Positions 44,711 through 53,062 are shown, counted from the stretch's first letter. The stretch is DNA of 64,000 bases from Arenibacter algicola (GCF_018860365.1 NZ_JAHKPO010000003.1:558001-622000); one strand, 5' to 3'. Numbers and translations: made by a program. The notes: generated by a model from the sequence alone, not told the origin.

Positions 44711-45181
44711 CTATTTTGATACTAAATCACATTTTTCCAAAATAACATCTTCATATAGGTCCAGGTCTTCATCAAACCCGGCTCCTGACCTTATTACGCC
44801 TTTAACCTTTACAGTTTGGCCAATTTGTAGGTGTTCTGTGTTCTGGTTCGTTTCTGCTGTGAAGGTGCAACTCACTCCTGCCTTGTCCCCACTGTTTTTT
44901 AGCAGAATTACTTTTTGATTGTTCAGGTCTTCACTAATGGATACGACGGTTCCGGTAATGGCCAATATTTTGGAGTCCCCTTCTTCCTGCAAGTATTTCG
45001 CATTGGCCAAAGCGGCATCGGCCAGGTATTCATTTACAATATCGGTAGACGAAACACTGAAATCTGTTTTAGCTGATTGTACATCGCGTTTGGGCATGTT
45101 GAACATATAATATGCAACCGCAATGGCTATAACTAGTCCAACCCCTAATGTTAAGGATATAATTTTTATTGTTTTCTTCAT
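44711..45181 (-). CDS. Single-pass membrane OB-fold protein (tRNA_anti-like)
   Basis: Start set at the ATG at 45181 (MKKTIKIISLTLGVGLVIAI), giving ~156 residues; the longer frame would run through the promoter motif upstream. A membrane anchor at ~5-25 is followed by an OB-fold domain: KILAITGTVVSISEDLNNQK, GVSCTFTAETNQ, LQIGQTVKVKGVIRSGAG, and DLYEDVILEKCDLV. It matches the bacterial tRNA_anti-like/OB-fold lipoprotein group (PF12869-like). Its ligand is unknown. The ECF-type motif at 45208-45234 sits about 27 bp from the ATG. Confidence 0.82.
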   Translation of the reverse strand: MKKTIKIISLTLGVGLVIAIAVAYYMFNMPKRDVQSAKTDFSVSSTDIVNEYLADAALANAKYLQEEGDSKILAITGTVVSISEDLNNQKVILLKNSGDKAGVSCTFTAETNQNTEHLQIGQTVKVKGVIRSGAGFDEDLDLYEDVILEKCDLVSK

Positions 45182-45207
45182 GTTGTATTTAATTATTGTG
45201 AATGAAC

Positions 45208-45234
45208 AGACGGTCATTAAATTAATCCTGACAA
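45208..45234 (-). promoter_or_regulatory. ECF-type promoter motif TTGTCAGGA-N13-CGTCT (OB-fold/YceI operon)
   Basis: On the minus strand TTGTCAGGA (45234-45226), 13 bases, then CGTCT (45212-45208), 27 bp before the ATG of the OB-fold gene. The spacing between TGTCA and CGTC is 16 bp, as in typical ECF -35/-10 pairs. The same two blocks with identical spacing occur three more times in the following 2.3 kb. The neighbouring ECF sigma gene is the obvious candidate to recognise it (inference). Confidence 0.72.
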
Positions 45235-45434
45235 GCATTCCAAATAATTTTAATTTAATCACTGATTCAATACCTAAGATATTGTCCTCAAGTACCTTGG
45301 TTAATAAGGAATTTTACAGACTCTGTAAGGGAAAGTATTATTTGGAGTCCAATTGTTTGAGGTATTGGCCGAATAGTTAACCAATATTTTACTTTATACT
45401 GCTATGGATAGTTTCATCAATTAATATTTTTAAG

Positions 45435-46016
45435 ATGCCAGATGTTAGCGAAACAAATAAAACAATGGAGAACTGGTTCAATCTCTATTCCGATGCCTTG
45501 TTCGGCTGGGCTTATCATAAAACATCTTCAAAAGAAGTAGCAGAAGACTTGGTGCAGGAAACGTTTTTGTCGGCGGTTAAAGGTTTCAAAAATTTCAAGC
45601 ACAATAGTCAGCCCAAGACCTGGCTTTTTGCCATACTAAATAATAAATTAATAGACCATTATCGAAAAAAGGCCAAATCCGCTACCAAAGCAAATAAGGG
45701 TGCAGAATTGAAGTTCATAAACCAAACCAACTCTTTTTTTGATTCCCATGACAATTGGTTACCTTCAGCTAAGGAGGTGGCATGGGAAGAAGAAGTTCAT
45801 CTTCTGGACGACGAGGAATTTAAAGGAATAATGGAAAATTGTGTAGGCAATTTACCCGATAAGTGGCAGTTGGCCATAGTTTCCAAGTATCTTTCGGATA
45901 AAAGTGCGGATCAAATATGTCAGGAAATGAAGGTAACACAGTCCAATTATTGGCAGATCGTGCACCGCGCGAAATTAATGCTTAAAAAATGTATAGACTC
46001 CAATTGGATTCGTTAA
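45435..46016 (+). CDS. ECF sigma factor with zinc-binding anti-sigma partner
   Basis: The 193-residue protein has sigma region 2 (YSDALFGWAYHKTSSKEVAE, then DLVQETFLSAVKGFKNFKHN), the segment PKTWLFAILNNKLIDHYRKK, and region 4 (VGNLPDKWQLAIVSKYLSDK, then QICQEMKVTQSNYWQIVHRA). The ATG at 45435 sits in an AT-rich leader. The next gene, 25 bp away, encodes a zinc-binding anti-sigma-like protein. It is divergent from the OB-fold/YceI operon whose promoter carries the ECF-type motif. Confidence 0.94.
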   Translation: MPDVSETNKTMENWFNLYSDALFGWAYHKTSSKEVAEDLVQETFLSAVKGFKNFKHNSQPKTWLFAILNNKLIDHYRKKAKSATKANKGAELKFINQTNSFFDSHDNWLPSAKEVAWEEEVHLLDDEEFKGIMENCVGNLPDKWQLAIVSKYLSDKSADQICQEMKVTQSNYWQIVHRAKLMLKKCIDSNWIR

Positions 46017-46041
46017 AACTTTTGGATTAAATAGAATTGCA

Positions 46042-46323
46042 ATGTATATAATCAGAAGAATTTTGGGTAGCGTAACTTTTTCCTGTAAGAGGATTACTGA
46101 AATGGTGGAATTAGAAGAAACTGCCAAATTATCTTTTACGGAAAGGTTAAAGTATAGAACGCACTTAGCCTTTTGTAAAACATGTCGATCATATGAAAAA
46201 CAATCCGCTTTGATAGGTCGGGCTCTTTCGCGATTGATGTCTTCGACCCCAAAAGATTCTGTATCCATGGACGATACGGCCAAGAAAAAAATCTTGGACA
46301 AAATAAAACGAAACGAAAACTAG
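46042..46323 (+). CDS. Zinc-binding anti-sigma factor (ZAS-like), soluble
   Basis: The 93-residue protein has the ZAS pattern C15 ... H41-x3-C45-x2-C48 (SCKRITEMVELEE, then YRTHLAFCKTCRSYEKQS). There is no membrane segment, so it would act as a soluble, redox- or zinc-responsive anti-sigma factor in the style of RsrA/ChrR. It overlaps the 3' end of the convergent DUF547 gene by 4 bp. The partner is the upstream sigma factor. Confidence 0.87.
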   Translation: MYIIRRILGSVTFSCKRITEMVELEETAKLSFTERLKYRTHLAFCKTCRSYEKQSALIGRALSRLMSSTPKDSVSMDDTAKKKILDKIKRNEN

Positions 46324-47126
46324 TCCTTTTCGTTTAGGCTCCAATCGTATTCCTTATATTTAATTCTTGCATCCGGTGCGATTATCACTGTGGTATATGG
46401 CTTTATGTATTGAAGAAGGTCCCCATCTAAAAAATCATTTTTGTACCATTTGAAGATACGGGATAAGTGCAACTCTTTTTTACCAATGTTGTTATTGTCC
46501 GAATTGATAAAACCATGGGCGGCTTCTTCCAATTGGTCGTCCAGTTTTTCTGGCAAATAAGCCTTGTTAAGCAATTTTGGACAGGAGCCCGAGGCACAGT
46601 TAATGGCAAAATGAATCCTTGGTTCGTTCATTTTTCGGAGGATACTGTGCTCCAATGCGCCTAGGGAGAGTTCTTTGTTGCCTATTTTTATAAACTCAGT
46701 TGTCCAGGCCCCATCAATTTCTTTTATACTCTTTACTGGATAATTCTGGATAATTAGATTTACTGTATGTGCATTATATAGATTAATGTAGTACGCTAAT
46801 TGTTCTTGTACGGACCAGTCATTGTTAGGGAGCTGTTTTGAAAGATATTCCAAGTAATTATTCAATTCGTCTTTTTCATTTATGAAGCCGTCGTAGTCCA
46901 CTTTACCATCCTCCTCCACATATTTATTGAGTAAAGAATGCCATTTGGAATGATCAATTTTGATAAAGGAAATTCCGGAAGCATTTGCCAGGTTGCCCTT
47001 TACGACTTTAGCGGGCAGTCCCTTTCCATTGAGTCCTGCCATGGATAGCAGCCCGAAGCGATTGTTTAAGTAGATTATTGCTACAAAAAAAAGTATGGCA
47101 CTGCTAACTAACAATATTTTTTTCAT
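46320..47126 (-). CDS. DUF547 domain-containing secreted protein
   Basis: The 268-residue protein has an N-terminal signal-anchor (MKKILLVSSAILFFVAIIYL), then the DUF547 domain: KWHSLLNKYVEEDGKVDYDG, QLAYYINLYNAHTVNLIIQN, EHSILRKMNEPRIHFAINCA and SGSCPKLLNKAYLPEKLDDQ. The HFAINCASGSCP motif is diagnostic. Biochemical function is unknown. It converges on the sigma/anti-sigma pair and has its own copy of the ECF-type motif 51 bp upstream. Confidence 0.92.
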   Translation of the reverse strand: MKKILLVSSAILFFVAIIYLNNRFGLLSMAGLNGKGLPAKVVKGNLANASGISFIKIDHSKWHSLLNKYVEEDGKVDYDGFINEKDELNNYLEYLSKQLPNNDWSVQEQLAYYINLYNAHTVNLIIQNYPVKSIKEIDGAWTTEFIKIGNKELSLGALEHSILRKMNEPRIHFAINCASGSCPKLLNKAYLPEKLDDQLEEAAHGFINSDNNNIGKKELHLSRIFKWYKNDFLDGDLLQYIKPYTTVIIAPDARIKYKEYDWSLNEKD

Positions 47127-47176
47127 GTTTTATTTTTTCAGAATAAGGTCGCACATGCGTTTGTATTCCCACTACT

Positions 47177-47203
47177 AGACGAAGAAATAAGTAATCCTGA
47201 CAA
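47177..47203 (-). promoter_or_regulatory. ECF-type promoter motif (DUF547)
   Basis: Minus-strand TTGTCAGGA (47203-47195), N13, CGTCT (47181-47177), 51 bp upstream of the DUF547 ATG. It shares TTGTCAGGATTA (12 bases) with the OB-fold promoter. Confidence 0.72.
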
Positions 47204-47242
47204 TTGCCATAATATTTAAAGGTTTGTTTTTTATTTATGAAT

Positions 47243-47269
47243 TTGTCAGGAAGTTGTTGGGCCACGTCT
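47243..47269 (+). promoter_or_regulatory. ECF-type promoter motif, copy 3
   Basis: Plus-strand TTGTCAGGA (47243-47251), N13, CGTCT (47265-47269). It faces right but has no gene directly downstream for ~415 bp, and a second motif lies in between. It could drive a small RNA or a long leader of the YjeF-N gene. Confidence 0.55.
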
Positions 47270-47508
47270 GTTTAGTAAACAAAGCCAAGAAGAGTATTAC
47301 GAATGTCTTAAACTGTATTCCAATCGTTTTTTTTTGTTGGTTTGAAAGACCTAGAAGTTTGGGATATCGATATAAACTTCACAAATTATTTCGATATTCC
47401 TCTTTTAGGCTCAACAAGGTGATTGGTAGTTTTAGTGAATTTTATTCTCTCCAGAAATATGGTCAATAACCGCCTGGGCCAAAATATTTAAAATATTATC
47501 CAAGAATA

Positions 47509-47535
47509 TTGTCAGGAAGATTCTTAGGCCCGTCT
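47509..47535 (+). promoter_or_regulatory. ECF-type promoter motif (YjeF-N / Rieske-GOGAT operon)
   Basis: Plus-strand TTGTCAGGA (47509-47517), N13, CGTCT (47531-47535), about 150 bp upstream of the YjeF-N ATG at 47686. Confidence 0.62.
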
Positions 47536-47685
47536 ATTTCTAAAAACACGCTTTTCCAATCGTTGTAATTCTTAAGGCTTCAATATTTGCAGTTTAGGTG
47601 AGGTTGTGATTTTTAAGGAACCTGAGATGTATTTCAATTTAAGTATCTTTAAGAAAAGCATAAATATGGATCAAAACCAAGTTAT

Positions 47686-48432
47686 ATGAATACTTATATA
47701 AAGGGCAGCTACACCAATTTCTTAAAGATCAACACACCTCAAATGATTGAGGTAGACCGATTGATGACAGAAGAATATCATATTGAATTGATCCAGATGA
47801 TGGAAAATGCTGGCCGTTGTCTTGCCATTCTTGTCAAGGAACGATTTTTGGACGGGGACGTATCGGGAAAGAGTATAGTGGTTCTGGCCGGAACCGGTGG
47901 AAATGGGGGAGGAGCCTTGGTAGCGGCAAGACGCTTACACAATTGGGGAGCAAAGGTCAGGGTATTTACCACTGCCCCCTACGAACGATTTACTCCAATT
48001 CCCGCCCATCAATACACTATTTTAAAACGGATGGGTGTATCCATAGAATCGGAAACTGGGATGGACAAGCTTATCAAGCCCGATGCCATTCTTGACGGGA
48101 TAATTGGATATAGTTTAAAGGGAAATCCTCGTAGTTCGGCTGCTACTATGATACATTGGGCCAATAACCAAAATACTCCTATTGTGGCCTTGGATACACC
48201 ATCAGGACTGGATCTAAACCGTGGCACACTTTACGAACCTGCCATTCGGGCCTTGGCAACTTTGACTCTGGCTATGCCGAAAATGGGATTGTTTGCAAGT
48301 GATGCAAAAAGTGTGGTAGGTGAGTTATATGTTGGAGATATTAGTGTCCCACCTGAACTTTACCAAGAAGAAAGTCTTGGTTTGGAACCAACAAATATCT
48401 TTAGATATTCGGACATTATACGGATTAATTGA
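47686..48432 (+). CDS. YjeF N-terminal domain protein (NAD(P)H-hydrate epimerase-like)
   Basis: The 248-residue protein has the YjeF_N Rossmann-like fold: TPQMIEVDRLMTEEYHIELI, GTGGNGGGALVAARRLHNWG (nucleotide loop), DAILDGIIGYSLKGNPRSSA and ALDTPSGLDLNRG (active Asp region). It lacks the C-terminal dehydratase domain of the usual bifunctional Nnr protein, so it is a stand-alone epimerase-like protein. NADHX/NADPHX repair is the family reaction; the RG rather than TG after DLN and the divergent context leave substrate identity open. Confidence 0.85.
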   Translation: MNTYIKGSYTNFLKINTPQMIEVDRLMTEEYHIELIQMMENAGRCLAILVKERFLDGDVSGKSIVVLAGTGGNGGGALVAARRLHNWGAKVRVFTTAPYERFTPIPAHQYTILKRMGVSIESETGMDKLIKPDAILDGIIGYSLKGNPRSSAATMIHWANNQNTPIVALDTPSGLDLNRGTLYEPAIRALATLTLAMPKMGLFASDAKSVVGELYVGDISVPPELYQEESLGLEPTNIFRYSDIIRIN

Positions 48433-48540
48433 TTTAGCTAATTTTTGTAACAAGCAACAGTTTTAGGAGTCGGTATTACCATTTAAACTTAATTGAAAAT
48501 TTCAACTACTATAAGGGAATAGGTAAACAAATAATCACAT

Positions 48541-50154
48541 ATGAAAAAACCAATAGAAATTGCTCTCCTAGACGATTTAGAAAATAAAAAACCGGTCCAC
48601 GCATTGGTCAACGATCTTGATCTTGTCATTGTCAAATTTGATGATACTCTTTCAGTACTGTATGGCAGATGCCTCCACCGAGGAGCATTGATGGCCGACG
48701 GCCATATAGACGGTGATAACCTCATTTGTGGTGTTCATGGATGGGATTATCGTTATGATACCGGGGTTTCCGAGTACAATAACGAAGAGGTTTTACATAA
48801 ATTCACCACCAAAACCGATGGTGGAAAGCTGTATGTAGATGAAGCGGAAATTAATGCTTATTTGAGCAAAAATGCGCAGCCCTTCAAGCGGGACGAATAT
48901 TTGGGGGCTTATGCCGATACGCATCCCGAAGATACAGAACCTTACACAGGTTATATAAAGGAGCTTGCCAAAAACGGCCTAAAAAATTTGGGTCACCATG
49001 GGCCTTCCGCATCAATGGGAGTAGATAGAAATACCCTTCCTAAATGGAACGATATCCAATTCTTGCCGGCCCAATTGGCAAGCAGACCCCTGTTGGACGA
49101 AGAGAAGGTCGTCACCCGAACGGTCATCGGGCCCAACGCCAAGAAACCCTTGAGTCTCGCTATTCCACTATTCGTTAGCGATATGAGCTTTGGGGCACTT
49201 TCCCGTGAAGCAAAAATAGCCCTATCGAAGGGGGCTGAACTGGCAGGCACCGGTATTTGTTCTGGGGAAGGCGGTATGCTGCCCGAGGAACAAGCCAATA
49301 ACAACAACTATTTTTATGAGTTGGCATCGGCACAGTTTGGATTTTCTTGGGATAAATTGGATAATGTACAAGCTTTCCACTTTAAAGGCGGTCAAGGTGC
49401 CAAAACGGGCACAGGAGGCCATTTGCCAGGCACTAAAGTAAGTGCGGAAATCGCTGAAGTTAGAGGGTTGAAAGCAGGGGAAACGGCAATTTCTCCAGCT
49501 GCCTTTCCCAATTTCCATGGCGTGGAAGATTTTAAAGCTTTTGCTAAAAAGGTGCGGGAGCGAACGGGAGGCATTCCCATAGGATTCAAAATAGCGGCCA
49601 GCCATATCGAAAAGGATATCCAGTTCGCCCTTGATGTTGGCGTTGATTATATTATTCTTGATGGTCGTGGTGGCGGAACAGGTTCTGCCCCGACAATTTT
49701 ACGTGACAATATCAACGTGCCTACAATTCCGGCATTAGCGCGAGCCAGAAAATATTTGGATAAGGTCGGTGCCGACCATGTGACTTTGATTATTACCGGT
49801 GGACTCAGGGTCGCCGAGGATTTTGCCAAGGCCCTAATGTTAGGTGCCGACGCTATAGCCGTCTCTAACGCTGCTCTTCAGGCCATTGGATGTCTGGGCA
49901 TGCGTGCTTGTGGCAGCAACAATTGTCCGGTCGGCATCGCTACTCAAAAAGAGTCGCTTCGCAGTAGGTTGATAATCGATTCTTCTGCGAAGCAATTGCA
50001 AAATTTCTTTGATGCGACAAATGATCTCATTAAGGTAATCGCTCGGGCATGCGGTCATGACGATATTACAAAGTTCAATTTTGATGACCTATCGACATTC
50101 GATTATGATATGCATCGCTTAACTGGAATTAACTATGCGGGTATAACCCCTTAA
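48541..50154 (+). CDS. Rieske [2Fe-2S] – glutamate-synthase (FMN) domain fusion oxidoreductase
   Basis: The 537-residue protein has an N-terminal Rieske domain with C44-x-H46 and C63-x2-H66 (GRCLHRGALM ... LICGVHGWDY). The C-terminal ~400 residues are the glutamate-synthase central/FMN TIM-barrel domain: PLFVSDMSFGALSREAKIAL, GICSGEGGMLPEEQ, KGGQGAKTGTGGHLPG, DGRGGGTGSAPTILRD, LIITGGLRVAEDFAKALMLG. A 3Fe-4S cluster motif follows, C451-x5-C457-x4-C462 (GCLGMRACGSNNCPVG). It lacks the glutaminase and FAD/NADPH modules of GOGAT, so the Rieske domain probably delivers or accepts electrons. The reaction is unknown. Confidence 0.92.
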   Translation: MKKPIEIALLDDLENKKPVHALVNDLDLVIVKFDDTLSVLYGRCLHRGALMADGHIDGDNLICGVHGWDYRYDTGVSEYNNEEVLHKFTTKTDGGKLYVDEAEINAYLSKNAQPFKRDEYLGAYADTHPEDTEPYTGYIKELAKNGLKNLGHHGPSASMGVDRNTLPKWNDIQFLPAQLASRPLLDEEKVVTRTVIGPNAKKPLSLAIPLFVSDMSFGALSREAKIALSKGAELAGTGICSGEGGMLPEEQANNNNYFYELASAQFGFSWDKLDNVQAFHFKGGQGAKTGTGGHLPGTKVSAEIAEVRGLKAGETAISPAAFPNFHGVEDFKAFAKKVRERTGGIPIGFKIAASHIEKDIQFALDVGVDYIILDGRGGGTGSAPTILRDNINVPTIPALARARKYLDKVGADHVTLIITGGLRVAEDFAKALMLGADAIAVSNAALQAIGCLGMRACGSNNCPVGIATQKESLRSRLIIDSSAKQLQNFFDATNDLIKVIARACGHDDITKFNFDDLSTFDYDMHRLTGINYAGITP

Positions 50155-50165
50155 AAGAAATTATA

Positions 50166-50918
50166 ATGGAAAACATGATGCACTTGGCTGCACAGTACTT
50201 GGCCACGGCCGGAATTAGTTTTTTGGAAAAAAAGAAAGATGATAGCCATACCAACTTAGGGTTCGATGCCAATACCGGGTATTTGGAAACCTGGCCCTTA
50301 AATGATAACGGATTCAAAATTGCACTGGATTATGTACAATTTTCATTGCATTGGATAAGCAACGATACCACACGGATGACCATATACCTCGATGGAAAAT
50401 CGCATCGTGAAATTGTAAAATGGATAAAGGAGGTTACAAAGACATTGGGTGCGTCTAAAACCTATAGTTACAAACTTCATTATGAACTGCCCTACGGTAA
50501 GATGACCGATGATTTTGTATTTTCAAAACCTCTGCAAGATGACTTGGACAAGATGCTGGGTTATCGAAAAATTGCCCAACGCGCCCTAGAAAGCGTAGTC
50601 AATAAAATGATGCTGAGTACAACTATTCGCGTATGGCCCCATCATTTTGATACAGGGGGCTACGAAATTATTGGCACTAGTAATCCGATTGGAGTAGGTT
50701 TTGGAATGGCCATTCCTGATTCTATCATAGATGACTTTTATCTGTACACCTCCGGTTATAAAGGGCATGAAAGTATTGATACCAGTGAATTTGATGCGAT
50801 TACTTACGGCGACTGGATGAATGAAGATTTTAAGGGGGCAGTGCTACCCATGAAAAATGTCGACGAAGCAATGGCTATTACTTTTTTTAATGAAAGTATC
50901 AGTAAAATAGTTCAGTAA
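50166..50918 (+). CDS. DUF5996-like hypothetical protein
   Basis: The 250-residue protein starts 11 bp after the Rieske-GOGAT gene. It has no signal peptide. Segments such as DYVQFSLHWISNDTTRMTIY, IRVWPHHFDTGGYEIIG and GVGFGMAIPDSIIDDFYLYT recall DUF5996, whose members carry a WPxHFD motif, but I hold the family call as tentative. Close spacing makes it a likely functional partner of the oxidoreductase. Confidence 0.72.
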   Translation: MENMMHLAAQYLATAGISFLEKKKDDSHTNLGFDANTGYLETWPLNDNGFKIALDYVQFSLHWISNDTTRMTIYLDGKSHREIVKWIKEVTKTLGASKTYSYKLHYELPYGKMTDDFVFSKPLQDDLDKMLGYRKIAQRALESVVNKMMLSTTIRVWPHHFDTGGYEIIGTSNPIGVGFGMAIPDSIIDDFYLYTSGYKGHESIDTSEFDAITYGDWMNEDFKGAVLPMKNVDEAMAITFFNESISKIVQ

Positions 50919-51020
50919 GAGGAAAAAGGCAATAAATTTTTTATGGTAAATGGGTGTATTTACATAGCATTGCCATAACAGGACCAATTTAAAATTGATT
51001 GGAACAAAAAGTATAACGTT

Positions 51021-51671
51021 ATGGACGAATCACAAAAAGAGACCAAGAAAATAAACAAAGTAATAGACCATCAACTAATGGAAGAACTTGGCATTGATAA
51101 AAATAGGCTCAAGGAACTTAAAAAGAAACTGGCAAAAGTAGAACCAAGATCTGAGCGTGGGGCCGAAACACTCTTCCGGTTGGTGTCCAAAAATCATTAT
51201 ACGTTGAATACCATGATCGACCGAAAATCTCATATTCTAATAACCATAAATGCCTTGATTCTTTCCATAATTATAGGTACCGTAATGCAGCAATTGGACA
51301 AGGATCCACATTTAATTTTCCCTGCGGTTATGATGCTTCTTACTAATTTAATATCTATAACTTTTGCCGTTTTGGCCACACGACCAGAACTCACGCATGG
51401 CAATACAAAAGTTGCCAATTTATTGTATTTCGGTAATTTTCACGGTATGGAGGAAAAGGAATATTCCGACCAACTGACCAATTTAATTTATAAAGGGGAC
51501 GACCTCTATAAATCAATAGCTTTGGATACTTTTTATCTTGGGAAATCAATTGATAGAAAACACAGGCTTTTGCGAAAATCTTTTGATGTTTTTTTAATAG
51601 GTATAATCCTTTCGGTTATCGGGTTTATTATTTGCCACTTGTTTTTTGGCAGTATGTTTCAACCATCGTGA
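51021..51671 (+). CDS. PycTM/DUF5706-like membrane protein (Pycsar effector-type), orphan
   Basis: The 216-residue protein has a charged N-terminus (~1-50) and then the PycTM-like core: ETLFRLVSKNHYTLNTMIDR, KSHILITINALILSIIIGTV (membrane segment 1), a second segment MMLLTNLISITFAVLATRP, and a C-terminal segment LIGIILSVIGFIICHLFF. Related proteins are membrane-damaging effectors of Pycsar anti-phage systems, normally next to a uridylate/cytidylate cyclase. No cyclase or HD domain is seen nearby. It could be an orphan effector or a family member with a housekeeping role. Confidence 0.72.
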   Translation: MDESQKETKKINKVIDHQLMEELGIDKNRLKELKKKLAKVEPRSERGAETLFRLVSKNHYTLNTMIDRKSHILITINALILSIIIGTVMQQLDKDPHLIFPAVMMLLTNLISITFAVLATRPELTHGNTKVANLLYFGNFHGMEEKEYSDQLTNLIYKGDDLYKSIALDTFYLGKSIDRKHRLLRKSFDVFLIGIILSVIGFIICHLFFGSMFQPS

Positions 51672-52015
51672 ATTATAACGAGGATGACTAATTTTTAAAA
51701 TGCCTTTTAACTTGTCAGTAAGTGGTTTGGGTGATATGGAACTATTGTTGGTAATGCACCGTCAATTTTAAACTGAATTACCTCTAGTACGTTATAATGA
51801 AGAACTTACCTACGTCCTATAAACATTTTAATCATTCGTAGTTATTCGGTATGAATTAGTAAGTCCCAATGACACCCGACAATAGTACAATTAAAGCGGA
51901 AGGGGAAGAACAAAGGCAATGAATAGAATTCATGGTAGGGCGTCAGTTGTACGTGTAGGTTGGCTTATTTACAGAAATATAAACCTAAATACATATCTTA
52001 ATTTCAGCACCAATA
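51672..52015. other. Intergenic region before LacI gene
   Basis: About 345 bp between convergent genes. AT-rich; no reading frame, hairpin or repeat of note seen. Confidence 0.4.
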
Positions 52016-53062
52016 TCAAACTTCACCCAGCAGAACCTCTTTGGTGGATTGCCGTTTAATTAGGCCTGTTTCCAAAACAATGTCCTTATAAACAATGGCT
52101 TCTTTATTTTTCACCTGTTGCATTTCCTTGTAAAGTTGTTTAAAAGCTGCCTTTCCCATCTCATACCCTGGTTGGTCTATCGTGGTTAAACTTGGGGAAA
52201 TTACGGAGGACATAAACCAATTGCTAAATCCTACGACCGCAATATCTTCTGGAATTTTTACACCTTGTTCATTGAATTCAGTAATGGCGCCAATAGCAAC
52301 TAAATCCGTATTTATAAAAATACCATCCACATCCTTGTGGTCTTTTAGCAATTGGCGCGCATTCATTTTTCCCTCTTCAAAACTATTATCTCCACATTCG
52401 CATATATAGACCAGAGAAGGATCGTACGGCATATTATTATCCAATAGGGCCTTTTTGTAACCAAGAAACCGGTCAATGGAATTTTGAGGCAAAAGGGCGC
52501 CTCTGAAATGGGCAATTCGCTTACAGCCTGTATCAATTAAATGTTGTGTTGCCACATAGGCTGCTTTTCTGTCATCGATGATAACCTTGGAGCATTTTAC
52601 CAATTTGGCAATCTTATCGAACATTACCAAGGGTTTATCCTGGGCCAGAACATCGGTAAGGTGATTATAATCTGCAGTGCCATTGGCCAAGGATATTAAA
52701 ATACCATCAACGCGTTGCCTCAATAACAGTTGAATCTGTTTTTTTTCCAATTCATAGGATTCATTGGACTGAAGAATTATGACCAGATATCCTTTTTTTT
52801 CTGCCTGGGCAACAATGCCCTTGATAACGCTGGAAAAAAAATGGTGTACAATTTCTGGAATTATCAGGCCAATGGTCTTGGATTCCTTGGTCCTTAGGTT
52901 TACGGCAAAAGCATTGGGCTTATAGTTCAGGGTCTGGGCCAACTCTTTCACCAAGGCCTTGGTTTTTTTACTAATGTCCGGATAGTCCTTTAGGGCTTTT
53001 GAAACAGTAGTCACAGAAATATTAAGTTGATCTGCTATTTCTTTTAAGGTAACAGGTTTCAT
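52016..53062 (-). CDS. LacI-family transcriptional repressor
   Basis: The 348-residue protein has an N-terminal LacI HTH (MKPVTLKEIADQLNISVTTV, then SKALKDYPDISKKTKALVKE) and hinge NYKPNAFAVNLRTK, then a periplasmic-binding-protein-like effector domain (TIGLIIPEIVHHFFSSVIKG, DGILISLANGTADYNHL, AVVGFSNWFMSSVISPSLTT). It is divergent from the sugar transporter, kinase and phosphorylase operon. Two matching operator-like palindromes lie 45-80 bp upstream of its own start. The inducer is probably a sugar, perhaps sucrose or its product (inference). Confidence 0.95.
   Translation of the reverse strand: MKPVTLKEIADQLNISVTTVSKALKDYPDISKKTKALVKELAQTLNYKPNAFAVNLRTKESKTIGLIIPEIVHHFFSSVIKGIVAQAEKKGYLVIILQSNESYELEKKQIQLLLRQRVDGILISLANGTADYNHLTDVLAQDKPLVMFDKIAKLVKCSKVIIDDRKAAYVATQHLIDTGCKRIAHFRGALLPQNSIDRFLGYKKALLDNNMPYDPSLVYICECGDNSFEEGKMNARQLLKDHKDVDGIFINTDLVAIGAITEFNEQGVKIPEDIAVVGFSNWFMSSVISPSLTTIDQPGYEMGKAAFKQLYKEMQQVKNKEAIVYKDIVLETGLIKRQSTKEVLLGEV

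Larger units (their letters stand above)
47127..47685. other. Regulatory intergenic region carrying three ECF-type promoter motifs
   Basis: About 560 bp AT-rich. Besides one motif facing the DUF547 gene, it has two plus-strand copies (47243 and 47509) facing the YjeF-N gene. The two plus-strand copies also share GGCC just before CGTCT and a downstream TTCCAATCGTT word, so they may descend from a local duplication. No coding frame of note lies between them; a small RNA cannot be excluded. Confidence 0.55.

Noticed and set aside
47224-47469. An 81-codon plus-strand frame in the motif-rich intergenic region
   Set aside because: It starts before and runs through the ECF-type motif, has a non-ATG start and unprotein-like composition.
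51706-51740. TTGTCAG near 51711 as a fifth ECF-type motif
   Set aside because: The sequence continues TAAGTGG with no CGTCT at the required distance.
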